Both the position numbers and the translations under genes were made by a program. The notes below the pieces were generated by a model. It did no database searches and was not told where the DNA came from. It saw only the letters and a program-made list of their open reading frames with translations. This document shows, one piece after another, positions 43,639 to 53,834 of a DNA stretch of 58,756 nt (its first letter is position 1; each line of letters starts with the position of its first letter). Source of the DNA: Candidatus Tenebribacter burtonii (GTDB lineage Bacteria > Cloacimonadota > Cloacimonadia > Cloacimonadales > TCS61); contig JAVCCF010000151.1 in NCBI GenBank assembly GCA_030765625.1, positions 1 through 58,756 of the forward strand, in the 5' to 3' direction.

Positions 43639-45216
43639 TTATCTTTTCTTCTTTGCAAAAACATGAATACAAGGTCTTCGAGGAATCACAACAGAAACAC
43701 CATTATAAGCTATTTCTTCCTTGATTACTTTTACATTTTCTTCATGATATCTAGAAAGCGGATTAATAATTCTTATATGTTCTTTTTCAACTCCAACACC
43801 TTCGCAGACCTGCTCTATTCTACCATTTATTTGAGAATCCTGCATACCTGTCATTGCTGTAATATCATTATCTAAAATAACAATTACAACATTAGATTTC
43901 TGAGTTACCGCATCCAGAAGACCAGTGATACCAGAGTGACCAAAAGTGGAATCTCCAATTGTAGCAATTGCTGGGAAAAATCCAGCATCAGAAGCACCAA
44001 TAGCCATTGAAATTGAAGCACCCATATCAACACAAGTATCAATAGCATTATGAGGTGACAAATAACCTAATGTATAACATCCAATATCAGAAAACACATG
44101 TCCCTTGCCGTATTCTTTCATGGCTTCGGTTAATGCTTTATAAGAATCAGTGTGTGGGCAGCCAACACAAAGTGCAGGAGGTCTTCCAGAAACTAATTCG
44201 GGAATATCTTTACTATAAAGTTTTGGAAGCCCAAGGGCTTTTCTAACTTTCATAGGATTGAGCTCGCCATCTCTATCCAGTGTTCCATCCAAGCGTCCGT
44301 GAATTTTTGGATCTCCCAAAAATCCTTTCAGCATCTCCTCTACAAGCGGCATTCCTTCTTCCAGAATAAGAATTTCATCACATTCATTGAAGATATTTTG
44401 TATTTGTTTTCTGGGAAGGGGATACTGACCGATTTTAAGGATTGGATAATTACATTTGTCATAATTTTCCATTAAATAATTGTATGCCAAGCCGCATGCA
44501 ATAATACCTAAACTTTTGTCAATGCCTTCAATATATTTATTAAATGGTGAATTTTCAGATTCCATTTCCAGATCTTTTTGTACAGCAATCAAATGCTTAT
44601 ATTTCTTTCTGGCAAATGCAGGCAGTAACATAAATTGATCTTTTATTTCTGGTAAATGCATTATATTTTCTTCTAAAACATTATTTATTACCACGCCTGC
44701 CCTGGAATGAGCAAGTCTGGTTGTTAGTCTCATCATAACAGGAAGATGATATTTTTCGGAAATTTCATAAGCAAGTTTAGGCATATCATATGCCTCTTGC
44801 TGATCTGATGGTTCAAAGGCTGGCATTAAAGCAAATTTTGCATAAAACCTTGAATCTTGCTCATTTTGGGATGAATGCATTGAAGGGTCGTCTGCAACAG
44901 CAACAATTACACCACCATTTGCACCCGTCAAAGCTGAGTTCATATATGCATCTGCTGCTACATTCAGACCGACATGTTTCATTGTAACAATTGTTCTTTT
45001 ACCAACATATGACATTCCAAGTGCAGATTCCATTGCTGTTTTTTCATTGGTTGACCAGGTTCTATGAACGTCTCTTTCCTTAGCTTCCGGATTTCTCTGT
45101 ATATACTCGATTATCTCCGTAGAAGGAGTTCCAGGATAACCGTAAGCACCAGATAATCCTGCATCCAGAGCACCTTGTCCAATAGCTTCATTACCTAAAA
45201 GTAGTAACTTCTTCAT
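43639..45216 (-). CDS. iorA: Indolepyruvate:ferredoxin oxidoreductase alpha subunit, without ferredoxin domain
   Basis: 525 residues. The PFOR alpha-like domain begins LLLGNEAIGQGALDAGLSGA and YGYPGTPSTEI. The TPP-binding beta-like domain has CVGCPHTDSYKAL, then GDSTFGHSGITGLLDAV and VIVILDNDITAMTGMQ. Usual IorA proteins (about 580-620 aa) end with two [4Fe-4S] clusters in a ferredoxin-like domain (CxxCxxC motifs) after a segment RRPC; here the chain stops at RRPCIHVFAKKKR, so that domain is absent. iorB starts 12 bases later, so no separate ferredoxin gene is inserted. Electron exit must use a separate ferredoxin or the enzyme is altered. AAGGAGC precedes ATG 45216. Confidence 0.9.
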   Translation of the reverse strand: MKKLLLLGNEAIGQGALDAGLSGAYGYPGTPSTEIIEYIQRNPEAKERDVHRTWSTNEKTAMESALGMSYVGKRTIVTMKHVGLNVAADAYMNSALTGANGGVIVAVADDPSMHSSQNEQDSRFYAKFALMPAFEPSDQQEAYDMPKLAYEISEKYHLPVMMRLTTRLAHSRAGVVINNVLEENIMHLPEIKDQFMLLPAFARKKYKHLIAVQKDLEMESENSPFNKYIEGIDKSLGIIACGLAYNYLMENYDKCNYPILKIGQYPLPRKQIQNIFNECDEILILEEGMPLVEEMLKGFLGDPKIHGRLDGTLDRDGELNPMKVRKALGLPKLYSKDIPELVSGRPPALCVGCPHTDSYKALTEAMKEYGKGHVFSDIGCYTLGYLSPHNAIDTCVDMGASISMAIGASDAGFFPAIATIGDSTFGHSGITGLLDAVTQKSNVVIVILDNDITAMTGMQDSQINGRIEQVCEGVGVEKEHIRIINPLSRYHEENVKVIKEEIAYNGVSVVIPRRPCIHVFAKKKR

Positions 45217-45369
45217 AATTAGCTCCTTATCTATTTATTAATTAAAATTCTTTGTCATAAAACTAAGAGCGCAAATTCTTACAAGCTTTTTATTTGACAC
45301 ATTGAATCCCTAATTAAAACTTGAAAAGTTAATGGTAAAAGTAAAAATTTATTCATTAAGGATGCGAAA

Positions 45370-46800
45370 ATGAATTTGAATGGTTTTATCGAAGGATTTG
45401 AGAGATACTCTGAAAAACACAAGCTTTTTAAAAGTGGTGAGAAAATACTTGTAGGTTTTTCCGGGGGTGCTGATTCTACAGCACTTCTATTAGCTCTTTG
45501 GCATATGAAATCTAAGTATGGATATTCAATTCTTGCTGCACATGTAAATTATAACCTACGTGGAGACGATTCTCAACTTGATGAACAATTTGTGAGACAA
45601 TTTTGTTTTGATCGTAATATTTCTCTTGTTGTTAAAAATATAGATATAAAATCAAATTCTAATTTAGAAAACCATGCGAGAGAAATCAGATTTGATTATT
45701 TTAATGATCTCCGCAAACTATATAAAATTCAAAAGATCGTTTTAGGTCATAATCGCGAAGATCAAGCAGAGACTCTTTTATTCCGTATGTTCCGGGGATC
45801 TGGCTATACAGGCATTAAGGGGATCTCACCTAATAATGATGATATTGTTCATCCGTTACTTAGTTTCTGCAGGGAAGATATTCTTTCCTATTTAGAATCT
45901 GAAGGTATTCATTGGCGTGAGGATCTTTCCAATAAAAATAATACGTATACCAGGAATAAGATCCGCAACCAGATGATACCATGGATAAAAGAGCATTTAA
46001 ATACGAATGTAGTTAACAAATTATATGAAACTGCTGAGATATTTTCTGAAACTGATGATATTTTAGAATCACTTGCCACCAGAAGATTTTTAAAAGCTCA
46101 AATAAAACACTCAAAAGATGAATGTAGATTATCATCAAGGATCATTAGAAAAACAAAACCAGTATTACGTTATTATGTTTATAAAAAAGCCTACTCAAGA
46201 ATTAATGGAGACTCGAAAGATTTTTATCATAACAATTTTATTGAGATCGAGAACTTACTGACCTTAGAAGGTTCTAAACAAATTTTTCTTCCAAATAATG
46301 TTTTTGTTTTTAAAGAATATGATGAACTTATCTTTACAAGCATAGATTTTTCGAAATCGGAAAACCTGCAAAATGAAAAAGAAATAAAATCACTTCGAAG
46401 CAGATTTACTTTTGAAGATCATAGAATTATCATGAAAAAACTAAAAAAAATGCCTAACAAACGTAACTTATTTGAAGATAAAAATGTTGCATATCTAGAT
46501 TTTGATAAGACAAATTTTCCTATAATTATTAGACATAGAAAACAAGGTGATAGATTCTATCCTCTTGGTATGAAACACAGTAAAAAATTAAAGGATTTTT
46601 TGATTGACGAAAAAGTCCCTAAATTCGACAGGGATAAGGTGTTAATTTTCTGTGATCAAGAGAAAATAATATGGCTTGCAGGACATAGAATAGATAACAG
46701 AGTTGTTACAACTGATACAACGAGGGATATCCTGAAGATCAAGATAGAAAGAATGGCTACAAAGAAAATGAGAGCAGCCGAAAGAATAGGAAAAAGATAG
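45370..46800 (+). CDS. tilS: tRNA(Ile)-lysidine synthetase
   Basis: 476 residues. The PP-loop FSGGADSTALLLAL is at about residues 29-42, followed by HVNYNLRGDDSQLDEQFV and LGHNREDQAETLLFRMFRGS, all canonical for TilS. The C-terminal TilS domain contains RHRKQGDRFYPLGMKHSKKL. It adds lysine to C34 of the CAU-anticodon tRNA-Ile, allowing AUA decoding; essential in most bacteria. TTGACA lies at 45294-45299. It is followed by hpt and ftsH, a common tilS-hpt-ftsH arrangement. Confidence 0.95.
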   Translation: MNLNGFIEGFERYSEKHKLFKSGEKILVGFSGGADSTALLLALWHMKSKYGYSILAAHVNYNLRGDDSQLDEQFVRQFCFDRNISLVVKNIDIKSNSNLENHAREIRFDYFNDLRKLYKIQKIVLGHNREDQAETLLFRMFRGSGYTGIKGISPNNDDIVHPLLSFCREDILSYLESEGIHWREDLSNKNNTYTRNKIRNQMIPWIKEHLNTNVVNKLYETAEIFSETDDILESLATRRFLKAQIKHSKDECRLSSRIIRKTKPVLRYYVYKKAYSRINGDSKDFYHNNFIEIENLLTLEGSKQIFLPNNVFVFKEYDELIFTSIDFSKSENLQNEKEIKSLRSRFTFEDHRIIMKKLKKMPNKRNLFEDKNVAYLDFDKTNFPIIIRHRKQGDRFYPLGMKHSKKLKDFLIDEKVPKFDRDKVLIFCDQEKIIWLAGHRIDNRVVTTDTTRDILKIKIERMATKKMRAAERIGKR

Positions 46801-46832
46801 GGGGAGTAAGAAATTTAATTACTAACTTAAAT

Positions 46833-47369
46833 ATGAGAAATGATATTGAAAAAATATTAAAAACTGAAACAGAAATACAAGAGATAATCAAGCAACTCGG
46901 TAAGCAAATATCAAAGGATTATGAAGGGAAAAACCCAATTATGATTTGTATATTAAAAGGGGGGATTGTCTTTCTTTCTGATCTTATGAGATCTATTTCT
47001 ATTAAAGTTGAACTTGATTTTATGTCACTTTCAAGTTATGGGAACAGCACAAAATCATCAGGAGTTGTAAGAATTAAGAAAGATATTGATGCAGATATTT
47101 TAGATCGTGATGTGATTATTGTTGAGGATATTGTAGATAGTGGTTTAACCTTAAAATATCTTGATGAATATTTTATGCAACACAATCCTGCTTCCGTAAA
47201 AATCTGCACATTGCTAGATAAACCAAAGGCTCATAAAATAGATATCAATATCGACTATGTAGGTTTTGAAGTTGGAAATGAATTCGTCGTAGGCTATGGA
47301 CTTGATTATGCACAAAAATACAGAAACCTACCATATATTGGGATTCTCAAAAAGGAGATTTATTCATAA
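46833..47369 (+). CDS. hpt: Hypoxanthine phosphoribosyltransferase
   Basis: 178 residues of the type I phosphoribosyltransferase fold. The PRPP loop is VIIVEDIVDSGLTLKYL; MICILKGGIVFLSDL and LDFMSLSSYGNSTKSSG are the substrate-side and flexible-loop blocks of HPRT. Salvages hypoxanthine and guanine to IMP/GMP. The stop TAA shares one base with the ATG of ftsH (47367-47371). The conserved position between tilS and ftsH supports the assignment. Confidence 0.95.
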   Translation: MRNDIEKILKTETEIQEIIKQLGKQISKDYEGKNPIMICILKGGIVFLSDLMRSISIKVELDFMSLSSYGNSTKSSGVVRIKKDIDADILDRDVIIVEDIVDSGLTLKYLDEYFMQHNPASVKICTLLDKPKAHKIDINIDYVGFEVGNEFVVGYGLDYAQKYRNLPYIGILKKEIYS

Positions 47370-49432
47370 TGCAACAAAAACAAAATAATAATAAGAAAAA
47401 AAGTAAAAATCAATTTCCAAAAATGAAAAAATCACAAACTATAACTTTTTGGATCGTATTAGTACTTTTAGTAGTGGTTATGTTCCAAATGAGCAGGATG
47501 AACAACAATAAGGTTATGGAAATCACATATACCGATTTCATGGAGATGGTTAAACGTGGTGAAATACAAAAAGTTGGTTTTGATGAAAAAGATGTAACGA
47601 TAACCAGCATGTCTGGAGAGAAATTATCTACCTATTTACCTTTCAAAGATCCTGATCTGGTGAAACAACTTAGCAATGCAGGAATTCAAGTATATTCACA
47701 TAAACCAAACAAATTGATAGGAATGCTACTTTCATGGTTCCCCTTCCTTATTTTTATTGGAATCTGGATTTTCCTTATGCGCGGAATGAAAGGAGGAGCA
47801 AGTCAGGCTTTCAGTTTTGGGAAAAGTAAAGCTAAACTCAATGTTGATGGAAAAACTAAAGTAACATTTGAAGATGTAGCTGGAGTTGATGAAGCTAAAG
47901 AGGAATTGGAAGAGATTGTTGAATTTCTGAAAGATCCAAAGAGATTTCAAAAACTTGGTGGCCGAATCCCACGAGGCGTTTTACTTCTTGGAAGACCTGG
48001 AACGGGTAAAACTTTACTTGCAAAAGCAGTGGCAGGAGAAGCTAAAGTTCCATTCTATAGTATAAGTGGTTCTGATTTTGTAGAAATGTTTGTCGGTGTT
48101 GGAGCATCACGTGTTCGTGATATGTTTGCGACTGCTAAAAAAACTGCACCATGTATTGCTTTTATTGATGAAATAGATGCTGTTGGAAGACACCGTGGTT
48201 CTGGTCTTGGTGGTGGACATGATGAAAGAGAACAGACCTTAAATCAATTGTTAGTTGAAATGGATGGATTTGATCCTAATGATTCTGTCATTATCATTGC
48301 TGCAACAAATAGACCTGATGTTCTCGATCCGGCTTTACTTCGTCCCGGACGTTTTGACAGACAAATAGTTGTAGATTTACCAGATATTAAAGGGAGAGAA
48401 GCAATATTGGCCGTTCATACAAGAAAGTTACCAATATCTAGAGGTGTTTTATTAAATATAATTGCTCGGGTAACTCCTGGTTTTAGTGGTGCAGATCTTG
48501 CAAACCTGGTTAACGAAGCTGCTTTAATGGCAGCGAGAAATGGTAAGAAACAGATTGAAATGGATGATTTTGAAGAAGCAAAAGATAAGGTTACATTAGG
48601 TAAAGCAAGAAAGAGCAAAGTGATTACTGAAGAAGATAAAAAAATAACTGCAATTCACGAAATAGGTCATGTGCTTTGTTCAATGTTCTTAAACAAAGTT
48701 GAACCAATACATAAAGTTACGATCATTCCCAGAGGATTTACAGGAGGGGCTACTCATTTCTTGCAAACAGATAAATCTTATTATTCTAAAAGTTACATGG
48801 AGCAATCATTAATAGGATTACTAGGAGGACGTTCTGCTGAGGAGATTATCTTCAATGATGTGTCAACAGGTGCCTCTAATGATATTGAAAGAGTAACCGA
48901 TATTGCAAAGCAAATGGTTTGTAACTGGGGAATGAGTGATAAGGTTGGTCCTATTACTTTAGTAAAAAAGCAAACTCAAATATTTCTTGGTAGAGATATT
49001 TCACAACATGATCAAATTAGTGAAGAAACAGCAAAACTCATAGATAGCGAAGTTAAAAATCTTATAACGGTTGCTCATAAGAAAAGTATAGAAATTCTAA
49101 CAGATAAACGTGAACTATTAGAGAAATTAGCCGATGAATTATTGCTTAAGGAAACACTCGATGCAGGGGAAATATTTGAATTAAGTATACCATTTATTAG
49201 TGGATCAGAAAAAGAAATGGTAGAAAAACAGTTCCTGAAGATCAAAGCTATAAATGACGAAATAAAAAAAGCTGAGAAAAAGGCTAAAAAGGAAGAGGCA
49301 AAAGAAAAAGCCGAAAAGAAGAAAAAACTTCAAGAAGAAAAAGCAAAAAAAGAAGCTGCAGAAAAAGCTGATGCTTCTAAAAAAGAAGAAAAAGATGTTC
49401 CTGAAAAGGAGACTAAAAAACCAAATAAATAA
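47369..49432 (+). CDS. ftsH: ATP-dependent zinc metalloprotease FtsH
   Basis: 687 residues. Two membrane helices (about 25-42 and 113-131) flank a periplasmic domain. The AAA module has Walker A GRPGTGKT (usual GPPGTGKT), pore motif [17 protein letters not shown], Walker [13 protein letters not shown] and the second region of homology [18 protein letters not shown]. The protease motif is HEIGH (usual HEAGH), with the third zinc ligand in [11 protein letters not shown]. The C-terminus is a long Lys/Glu tail. It degrades membrane and short-lived cytosolic proteins. It lies directly after hpt. Confidence 0.96.
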   Translation: MQQKQNNNKKKSKNQFPKMKKSQTITFWIVLVLLVVVMFQMSRMNNNKVMEITYTDFMEMVKRGEIQKVGFDEKDVTITSMSGEKLSTYLPFKDPDLVKQLSNAGIQVYSHKPNKLIGMLLSWFPFLIFIGIWIFLMRGMKGGASQAFSFGKSKAKLNVDGKTKVTFEDVAGVDEAKEELEEIVEFLKDPKRFQKLGGRIPRGVLLLGRPGTGKTLLAKAVAGEAKVPFYSISGSDFVEMFVGVGASRVRDMFATAKKTAPCIAFIDEIDAVGRHRGSGLGGGHDEREQTLNQLLVEMDGFDPNDSVIIIAATNRPDVLDPALLRPGRFDRQIVVDLPDIKGREAILAVHTRKLPISRGVLLNIIARVTPGFSGADLANLVNEAALMAARNGKKQIEMDDFEEAKDKVTLGKARKSKVITEEDKKITAIHEIGHVLCSMFLNKVEPIHKVTIIPRGFTGGATHFLQTDKSYYSKSYMEQSLIGLLGGRSAEEIIFNDVSTGASNDIERVTDIAKQMVCNWGMSDKVGPITLVKKQTQIFLGRDISQHDQISEETAKLIDSEVKNLITVAHKKSIEILTDKRELLEKLADELLLKETLDAGEIFELSIPFISGSEKEMVEKQFLKIKAINDEIKKAEKKAKKEEAKEKAEKKKKLQEEKAKKEAAEKADASKKEEKDVPEKETKKPNK

Positions 49433-49447
49433 CATGAGGATCTATCT

Positions 49448-49981
49448 ATGAATGATATGCATGGCACGACAATACTTGGTGTTAAGCTAAAAAATAAAGT
49501 TGCAGTTGGGGGTGATGGACAAGTAACTTTGGGTAATACAGTTGTAAAGGCTACAGCTCAAAAGATCAGAAGATTGTATGATGGAAAAGTAATTGCAGGA
49601 TTTGCCGGAGCAACTGCAGATGCATTTACGCTATTCGAGAAATTTGAAAGCAAATTGAAAGAATATAAAGGTAACTTGAAAAAAGCTGCCGTTGAACTAG
49701 CAAAAGATTGGCGCTCTGATAAAATACTGCGTAGATTAGAAGCAATGATCATAGTGGCAGATAAGAATACACTTCTTTTAATTTCCGGAACCGGTGATGT
49801 GTTAGAACCGGATGAAGGAATTATTGCAATTGGTTCAGGTGGAAATTACGCACTTTCTGCTGCAAAAGCATTTGTGGAAAATAAGAACCTATCTGTTTTT
49901 CAGATAGTTGAACGTTCTTTGAAGATCGCATCTGAAATCTGTATTTATACAAATAACAATATTATGATTGAGGAACTCTAA
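49448..49981 (+). CDS. hslV: ATP-dependent protease subunit HslV
   Basis: 177 residues. [20 protein letters not shown] is the HslV N-terminus; the catalytic Thr is expected to be exposed after removal of the short MNDMHG propeptide. [18 protein letters not shown] and [16 protein letters not shown] are canonical, as is [15 protein letters not shown]. Forms the two-ring peptidase of the HslUV complex. The stop shares one base with the ATG of hslU (49979-49983). Confidence 0.96.
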   Translation: MNDMHGTTILGVKLKNKVAVGGDGQVTLGNTVVKATAQKIRRLYDGKVIAGFAGATADAFTLFEKFESKLKEYKGNLKKAAVELAKDWRSDKILRRLEAMIIVADKNTLLLISGTGDVLEPDEGIIAIGSGGNYALSAAKAFVENKNLSVFQIVERSLKIASEICIYTNNNIMIEEL

Positions 49982-51333
49982 TGAAAAGATTCACCCCAAT
50001 AAGAATAGTAGAAGAACTTGATAAATACATAATTGGACAAGACAAAGCAAAACGTGCTGTGGCAATTGCTCTACGTAACCGCTGGCGAAGGCAGCAAGTG
50101 GAAGGTGATCTGCAAGAAGAGATTATGCCAAACAACATTATACTAATCGGTCCTACAGGAGTAGGGAAAACAGAAATTGCACGCAGGCTTTCCCATTTAG
50201 CAAATGCACCATTCATTAAAGTTGAAGCATCTAAATTTACAGAAGTTGGTTATGTAGGTCGAGATGTTGAATCCATGGTTCGAGAACTTATGAACATTGC
50301 CTTAAATGATGTTAGAACAGAGATGACAAACCGTGTACAAGATCAAGCAAAAATTAATGCTCGCAAACGAATCATTGATATTCTTTATCCTAAAAGTCCA
50401 GCTAACCCACAAGATACAGAAGAGGAGATTAAGAATAAAGAAAAGAGATATCAACGTACTCGTAAAAAAATGGAGACACTCTTTGATATTGGAGAACTTA
50501 GTAATAGAGAAGTGGAAATATCTTCTGAGAGAAGAATTCCACAAATCGATTTATTCTCTCATTCAGGTATTGAAGGTTTTGACTTTCCAATTGGTGAGAT
50601 CATGGCTGGTATTATTCCAATAAAAAAAGGCGAGAAAAAAAAGAAAGTCAGAGTTGACGAAGCATATAAATTGCTGATAGAAAAAGAAGCAGGAAAACTT
50701 ATAAAACCAGATGCAGTAAAAATGGAAGCTAAAAAACGTGTAGAAAATAATGGTATAATATTCATTGATGAGATCGACAAAATTGCTGGAAATGAGAATA
50801 GGACAGGAGCTGATGTTTCCCGTTCCGGTGTTCAGCGTGACCTTCTTCCTATAGTGGAAGGATCGAATGTTCCAACAAAGCACGGACTTGTTGATACTTC
50901 TCACATTTTGTTCATTGCTGCGGGTGCTTTTACAACATCCAAACCTTCGGATCTTATTCCTGAACTGCAGGGACGTTTTCCAATTCGCGAAGAATTACAC
51001 AGCCTTTCTAAAGAGGATCTTCATAAAATATTACTCTATCCTAAAAACTCATTAACCAAACAATATATTGCACTTTTCAAAGCAGAGAATGTAAAATTAA
51101 AATTCAGCGAAGAAGCTGTTGAAGAGATCGCAAATTTTGCTGCATTAGCTAATGTAAAAATGGAAGATATTGGAGCACGAAGACTTCATACGATAATGAA
51201 TTCACTCTTGGATGATTACCTCTTCAATATGCCCGATCCAAAAATTAAAACTGTTAATATAACTAAAACTAAAGTTAATAATAAACTTGATAAGATCATT
51301 AAAAACGAAGATCTGAGTAAATATATTTTGTAA
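49981..51333 (+). CDS. hslU: ATP-dependent protease ATPase subunit HslU
   Basis: 450 residues, full length. RIVEELDKYIIGQDKAKRAV opens the protein, Walker A is GPTGVGKTEIARRL, KVEASKFTEVGYVGRDVESM is the pore region, Walker B is GIIFIDEIDKIA, and ELQGRFPIREEL plus EDIGARRLHTIM complete the sensor motifs. The C-terminal ten residues dock into HslV. The insertion (I) domain between about 110 and 235 is rich in charged residues. The TAA at 51331-51333 shares its last base with the start of the DNA methyltransferase gene. Confidence 0.96.
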   Translation: MKRFTPIRIVEELDKYIIGQDKAKRAVAIALRNRWRRQQVEGDLQEEIMPNNIILIGPTGVGKTEIARRLSHLANAPFIKVEASKFTEVGYVGRDVESMVRELMNIALNDVRTEMTNRVQDQAKINARKRIIDILYPKSPANPQDTEEEIKNKEKRYQRTRKKMETLFDIGELSNREVEISSERRIPQIDLFSHSGIEGFDFPIGEIMAGIIPIKKGEKKKKVRVDEAYKLLIEKEAGKLIKPDAVKMEAKKRVENNGIIFIDEIDKIAGNENRTGADVSRSGVQRDLLPIVEGSNVPTKHGLVDTSHILFIAAGAFTTSKPSDLIPELQGRFPIREELHSLSKEDLHKILLYPKNSLTKQYIALFKAENVKLKFSEEAVEEIANFAALANVKMEDIGARRLHTIMNSLLDDYLFNMPDPKIKTVNITKTKVNNKLDKIIKNEDLSKYIL

Positions 51334-52190
51334 TGAAGATCAAAGATAAATTTCAACCACAAATAATCCTAGGTGATTGTAGAGATAAATTGTATGAATT
51401 AGAAGATAATTCTGTAGATTTAATAATTACTTCTCCACCCTATGCTGATAGTCGAAAAAAAACTTATGGTGGTATTCACCCTGATAAATATGTTGAATGG
51501 TTTTTACCAATATCTGCGGAATTATTAAGAGTTTTAAAACCAGATGGAACCTTTATTTTAAATATTAAAGAGAGAGTCAATTGTGGAGAAAGACATACAT
51601 ATGTATTAGAATTAATACTTGAAATGAAGAAACAAGGATGGTTATGGACAGAACAGTTTATTTGGCATAAAAAAAATTCTTACCCAGGCAAATGGCCAAA
51701 TAGATTTAGAGACTCGTGGGAAAGATTGCTGCAATTTAACAAATTAAAAAAATTTAAAATGTACCAAGAAGAAGTAATGGTTCCAGTTGGTAAATGGGCT
51801 AAATCTAGATTAAAAAATCTAAGTGAAGTTGATAGAATAAGAGATAATTCAAAGGTTGGTAGTGGTTTCGGAAAAAATATTTCGAATTGGGTAAACAGAG
51901 ATAAAGTTTATCCGACAAACGTTTTACATCTTGCAACTGAATGTAACAATAAAAATCACAGTGCTGTTTTCCCTGAATCATTGCCAGAATGGTTTATCAA
52001 ACTGTTTACAAAAGAAAATGATATTGTACTTGATCCGTTTTTAGGATCAGGTACTTCTGTACTTGTTGCACAAAGGTTAAATAGAAATTCTATAGGAATT
52101 GAGATATTACCGGAGTATTGTGAAATAGTAATTTCAAAACTAGAGAAGAATCAGAAAACACAATTGGAGTTAAGTTATGAAGCAGATTAG
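51333..52190 (+). CDS. Type II DNA methyltransferase (beta class, probably N4-cytosine)
   Basis: 285 residues. The catalytic motif TSPPY is at residues 33-37 and the SAM-binding motif DPFLGSGTSVLVAQRLNR is near the C-terminus, the beta-class order. TSPPY is more usual for N4-methylcytosine than for N6-adenine enzymes, so the base is probable, not certain. GDCRDKL and RVLKPDGTFILNI are the usual intervening blocks. It protects host DNA from the endonuclease encoded by the next gene, which it overlaps by 14 bases. It begins within the hslU stop codon, an unusual coupling to a housekeeping operon. Confidence 0.9.
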   Translation: MKIKDKFQPQIILGDCRDKLYELEDNSVDLIITSPPYADSRKKTYGGIHPDKYVEWFLPISAELLRVLKPDGTFILNIKERVNCGERHTYVLELILEMKKQGWLWTEQFIWHKKNSYPGKWPNRFRDSWERLLQFNKLKKFKMYQEEVMVPVGKWAKSRLKNLSEVDRIRDNSKVGSGFGKNISNWVNRDKVYPTNVLHLATECNNKNHSAVFPESLPEWFIKLFTKENDIVLDPFLGSGTSVLVAQRLNRNSIGIEILPEYCEIVISKLEKNQKTQLELSYEAD

Positions 52191-52926
52191 TATTGATGAT
52201 ATCAAGGAATACATTGAACAAAACATAGACACGTTTCACGTAAAAAGGATTGAAAAATTAAAATCCTTAAAATTGAAAACCGTTTTAAAAAGAAAGAATC
52301 CATATTTGTTCAAAGCAAAAAATATTCTGGATGCCCATGATATTGTAAAAAAAATTTTAGATGCTTATTTATCATCACAAGAAGAAACAATTTTTGGTGA
52401 TTTCTTAGAAGGATTAGCAATATTTATAAATACTAAGGTCTTTAGTGGTTATAAATCTGGAATAACAGGTATAGATCTTGAATTCATCAAAACTGATATT
52501 AGATATTTGGTTTCAATAAAATCAGGACCCAACTGGGGCAATAGTAGCCAAATCACAAAAATGAAACAGAACTTTCTACAGGCAAAAAAAGTAATTAGAG
52601 TAAATAATCCAGACATAGTTGTCGAATGTGTAAATGGTTGCTGCTATGGTCGCGATTCAAATCCTGATAAAGGAAATTACTACAAATTATGCGGACAGAA
52701 ATTTTGGGAATTTATATCGGGAAATTCAAATTTATATACAGAAATAATAGAACCTTTAGGTCATAAAGCTAAACAAAGAAATAGCAAATTCAATCGATCA
52801 TATTCTAAAGTAATTAATCAATTCACTTATGAATTCACTGAGGAATTTTGTGATGACGGTGAAATCAATTGGAACAAGATTATCAAATTAAATTCATCTA
52901 TCAATCCAAAAGAGTACAAATCATAG
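52177..52926 (+). CDS. PmeII-family type II restriction endonuclease
   Basis: 249 residues. The sequence matches the PmeII-type family: LKTVLKRKNPYLFKAKNILD, LSSQEETIFGDFLEGLAIFI, SGITGIDLEFIKTDI, then LVSIKSGPNWGNSSQITKMK and VNGCCYGRDSNPDKGNYYKL, CGQKFWEFISGN. GID ... SIK supplies the PD-(D/E)XK-type catalytic residues. It cuts unmethylated DNA at a site I cannot derive. ATG 52177 lies inside the end of the methyltransferase gene. Downstream genes follow at once (9 bases), so the R-M pair appears inserted between hslU and a secreted-protein gene. Confidence 0.85.
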   Translation: MKQISIDDIKEYIEQNIDTFHVKRIEKLKSLKLKTVLKRKNPYLFKAKNILDAHDIVKKILDAYLSSQEETIFGDFLEGLAIFINTKVFSGYKSGITGIDLEFIKTDIRYLVSIKSGPNWGNSSQITKMKQNFLQAKKVIRVNNPDIVVECVNGCCYGRDSNPDKGNYYKLCGQKFWEFISGNSNLYTEIIEPLGHKAKQRNSKFNRSYSKVINQFTYEFTEEFCDDGEINWNKIIKLNSSINPKEYKS

Positions 52927-52934
52927 GAGCAATC

Positions 52935-53834
52935 ATGAAAAAAATAAAATTCTTATTACTTTTAACCTTATTCTTGTTCTCTTGCCTTTCAGCAGAGATT
53001 ATTTCAGTAGATCTTCCTAAAAAAGAAGCTGTAGAGTTAACACCCTACGCTTCATTTGATTTTGCTGACATAAATGAATCATCAGCTATCGTGAAAAGTC
53101 GTGTTTGGGATGATGTATATTGGACATTAAACGATTCAGGGTGTAACAACCGCATTTTCCCATTTAACAGCAAAGGTGAATTGTACAGGGCAGAATGGTA
53201 CAAAGAAAAAGATGGTGGCATATTTATCGGCAATGTTATAAATATCGATTGGGAAGAGATGGCAATTGATAATGATGGCAATCTTTATATTTGTGATACC
53301 GGCAATAATTTTAACACCAGAAAAGATCTGGCAATTCATGTTATAAAAGATCCCTTTCCTTATGCAACTGGAAATACAACATCTTTCCAAACAATAAACT
53401 TCTATTATCCTGAACAAAAAGAATTTCCAGCTGTTCCAAATAACTATGATTGCGAAGCTGTTTTCTGGGCAAATGATAATTTGTATCTACTAACTAAACA
53501 CCGTGCAAATGAACAAACACATCTATATCGTTTTGACAGTTTAGATCAACTAAAGATCAATCCTGTTACCAGAATTGGAACATTTGAAATTGGCGGGATG
53601 GTAACTGCTGCTGATGCATCAATTGACGGAACAAAACTGGCTGTTTTAACTTACGATAATATTTGGGTTTTCGAAGCTGATGATGGAGATTATTTTAATG
53701 GTAAGATAAGCTGGCTTCCAATTACTGCAAATCAATGCGAAGCTGTATGTTTTGATGGAGACGATCTTATTATCACGAATGAACAGATGCAACTTTTCAG
53801 GCTTCCAGTAACTGAGTTTATTCCGGTTAATTAA
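52935..53834 (+). CDS. Exported beta-propeller-like protein
   Basis: 299 residues from ATG 52935 with AGGAG at 52925-52929; the frame is open back to 52869 inside the endonuclease gene. N-terminal signal (KFLLLLTLFLFSCLSAEI), possibly with a poor lipobox. Repeated strands such as DDVYWTLNDSGCNNRIFPFN, NIDWEEMAIDNDGNLYICDT and NNYDCEAVFWANDNLYLLTK suggest a propeller in which an acidic residue follows an aromatic in each blade, as in SdiA-regulated or phytase-like secreted proteins. No catalytic set is certain. It shares its last base with the next gene. Confidence 0.65.
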   Translation: MKKIKFLLLLTLFLFSCLSAEIISVDLPKKEAVELTPYASFDFADINESSAIVKSRVWDDVYWTLNDSGCNNRIFPFNSKGELYRAEWYKEKDGGIFIGNVINIDWEEMAIDNDGNLYICDTGNNFNTRKDLAIHVIKDPFPYATGNTTSFQTINFYYPEQKEFPAVPNNYDCEAVFWANDNLYLLTKHRANEQTHLYRFDSLDQLKINPVTRIGTFEIGGMVTAADASIDGTKLAVLTYDNIWVFEADDGDYFNGKISWLPITANQCEAVCFDGDDLIITNEQMQLFRLPVTEFIPVN

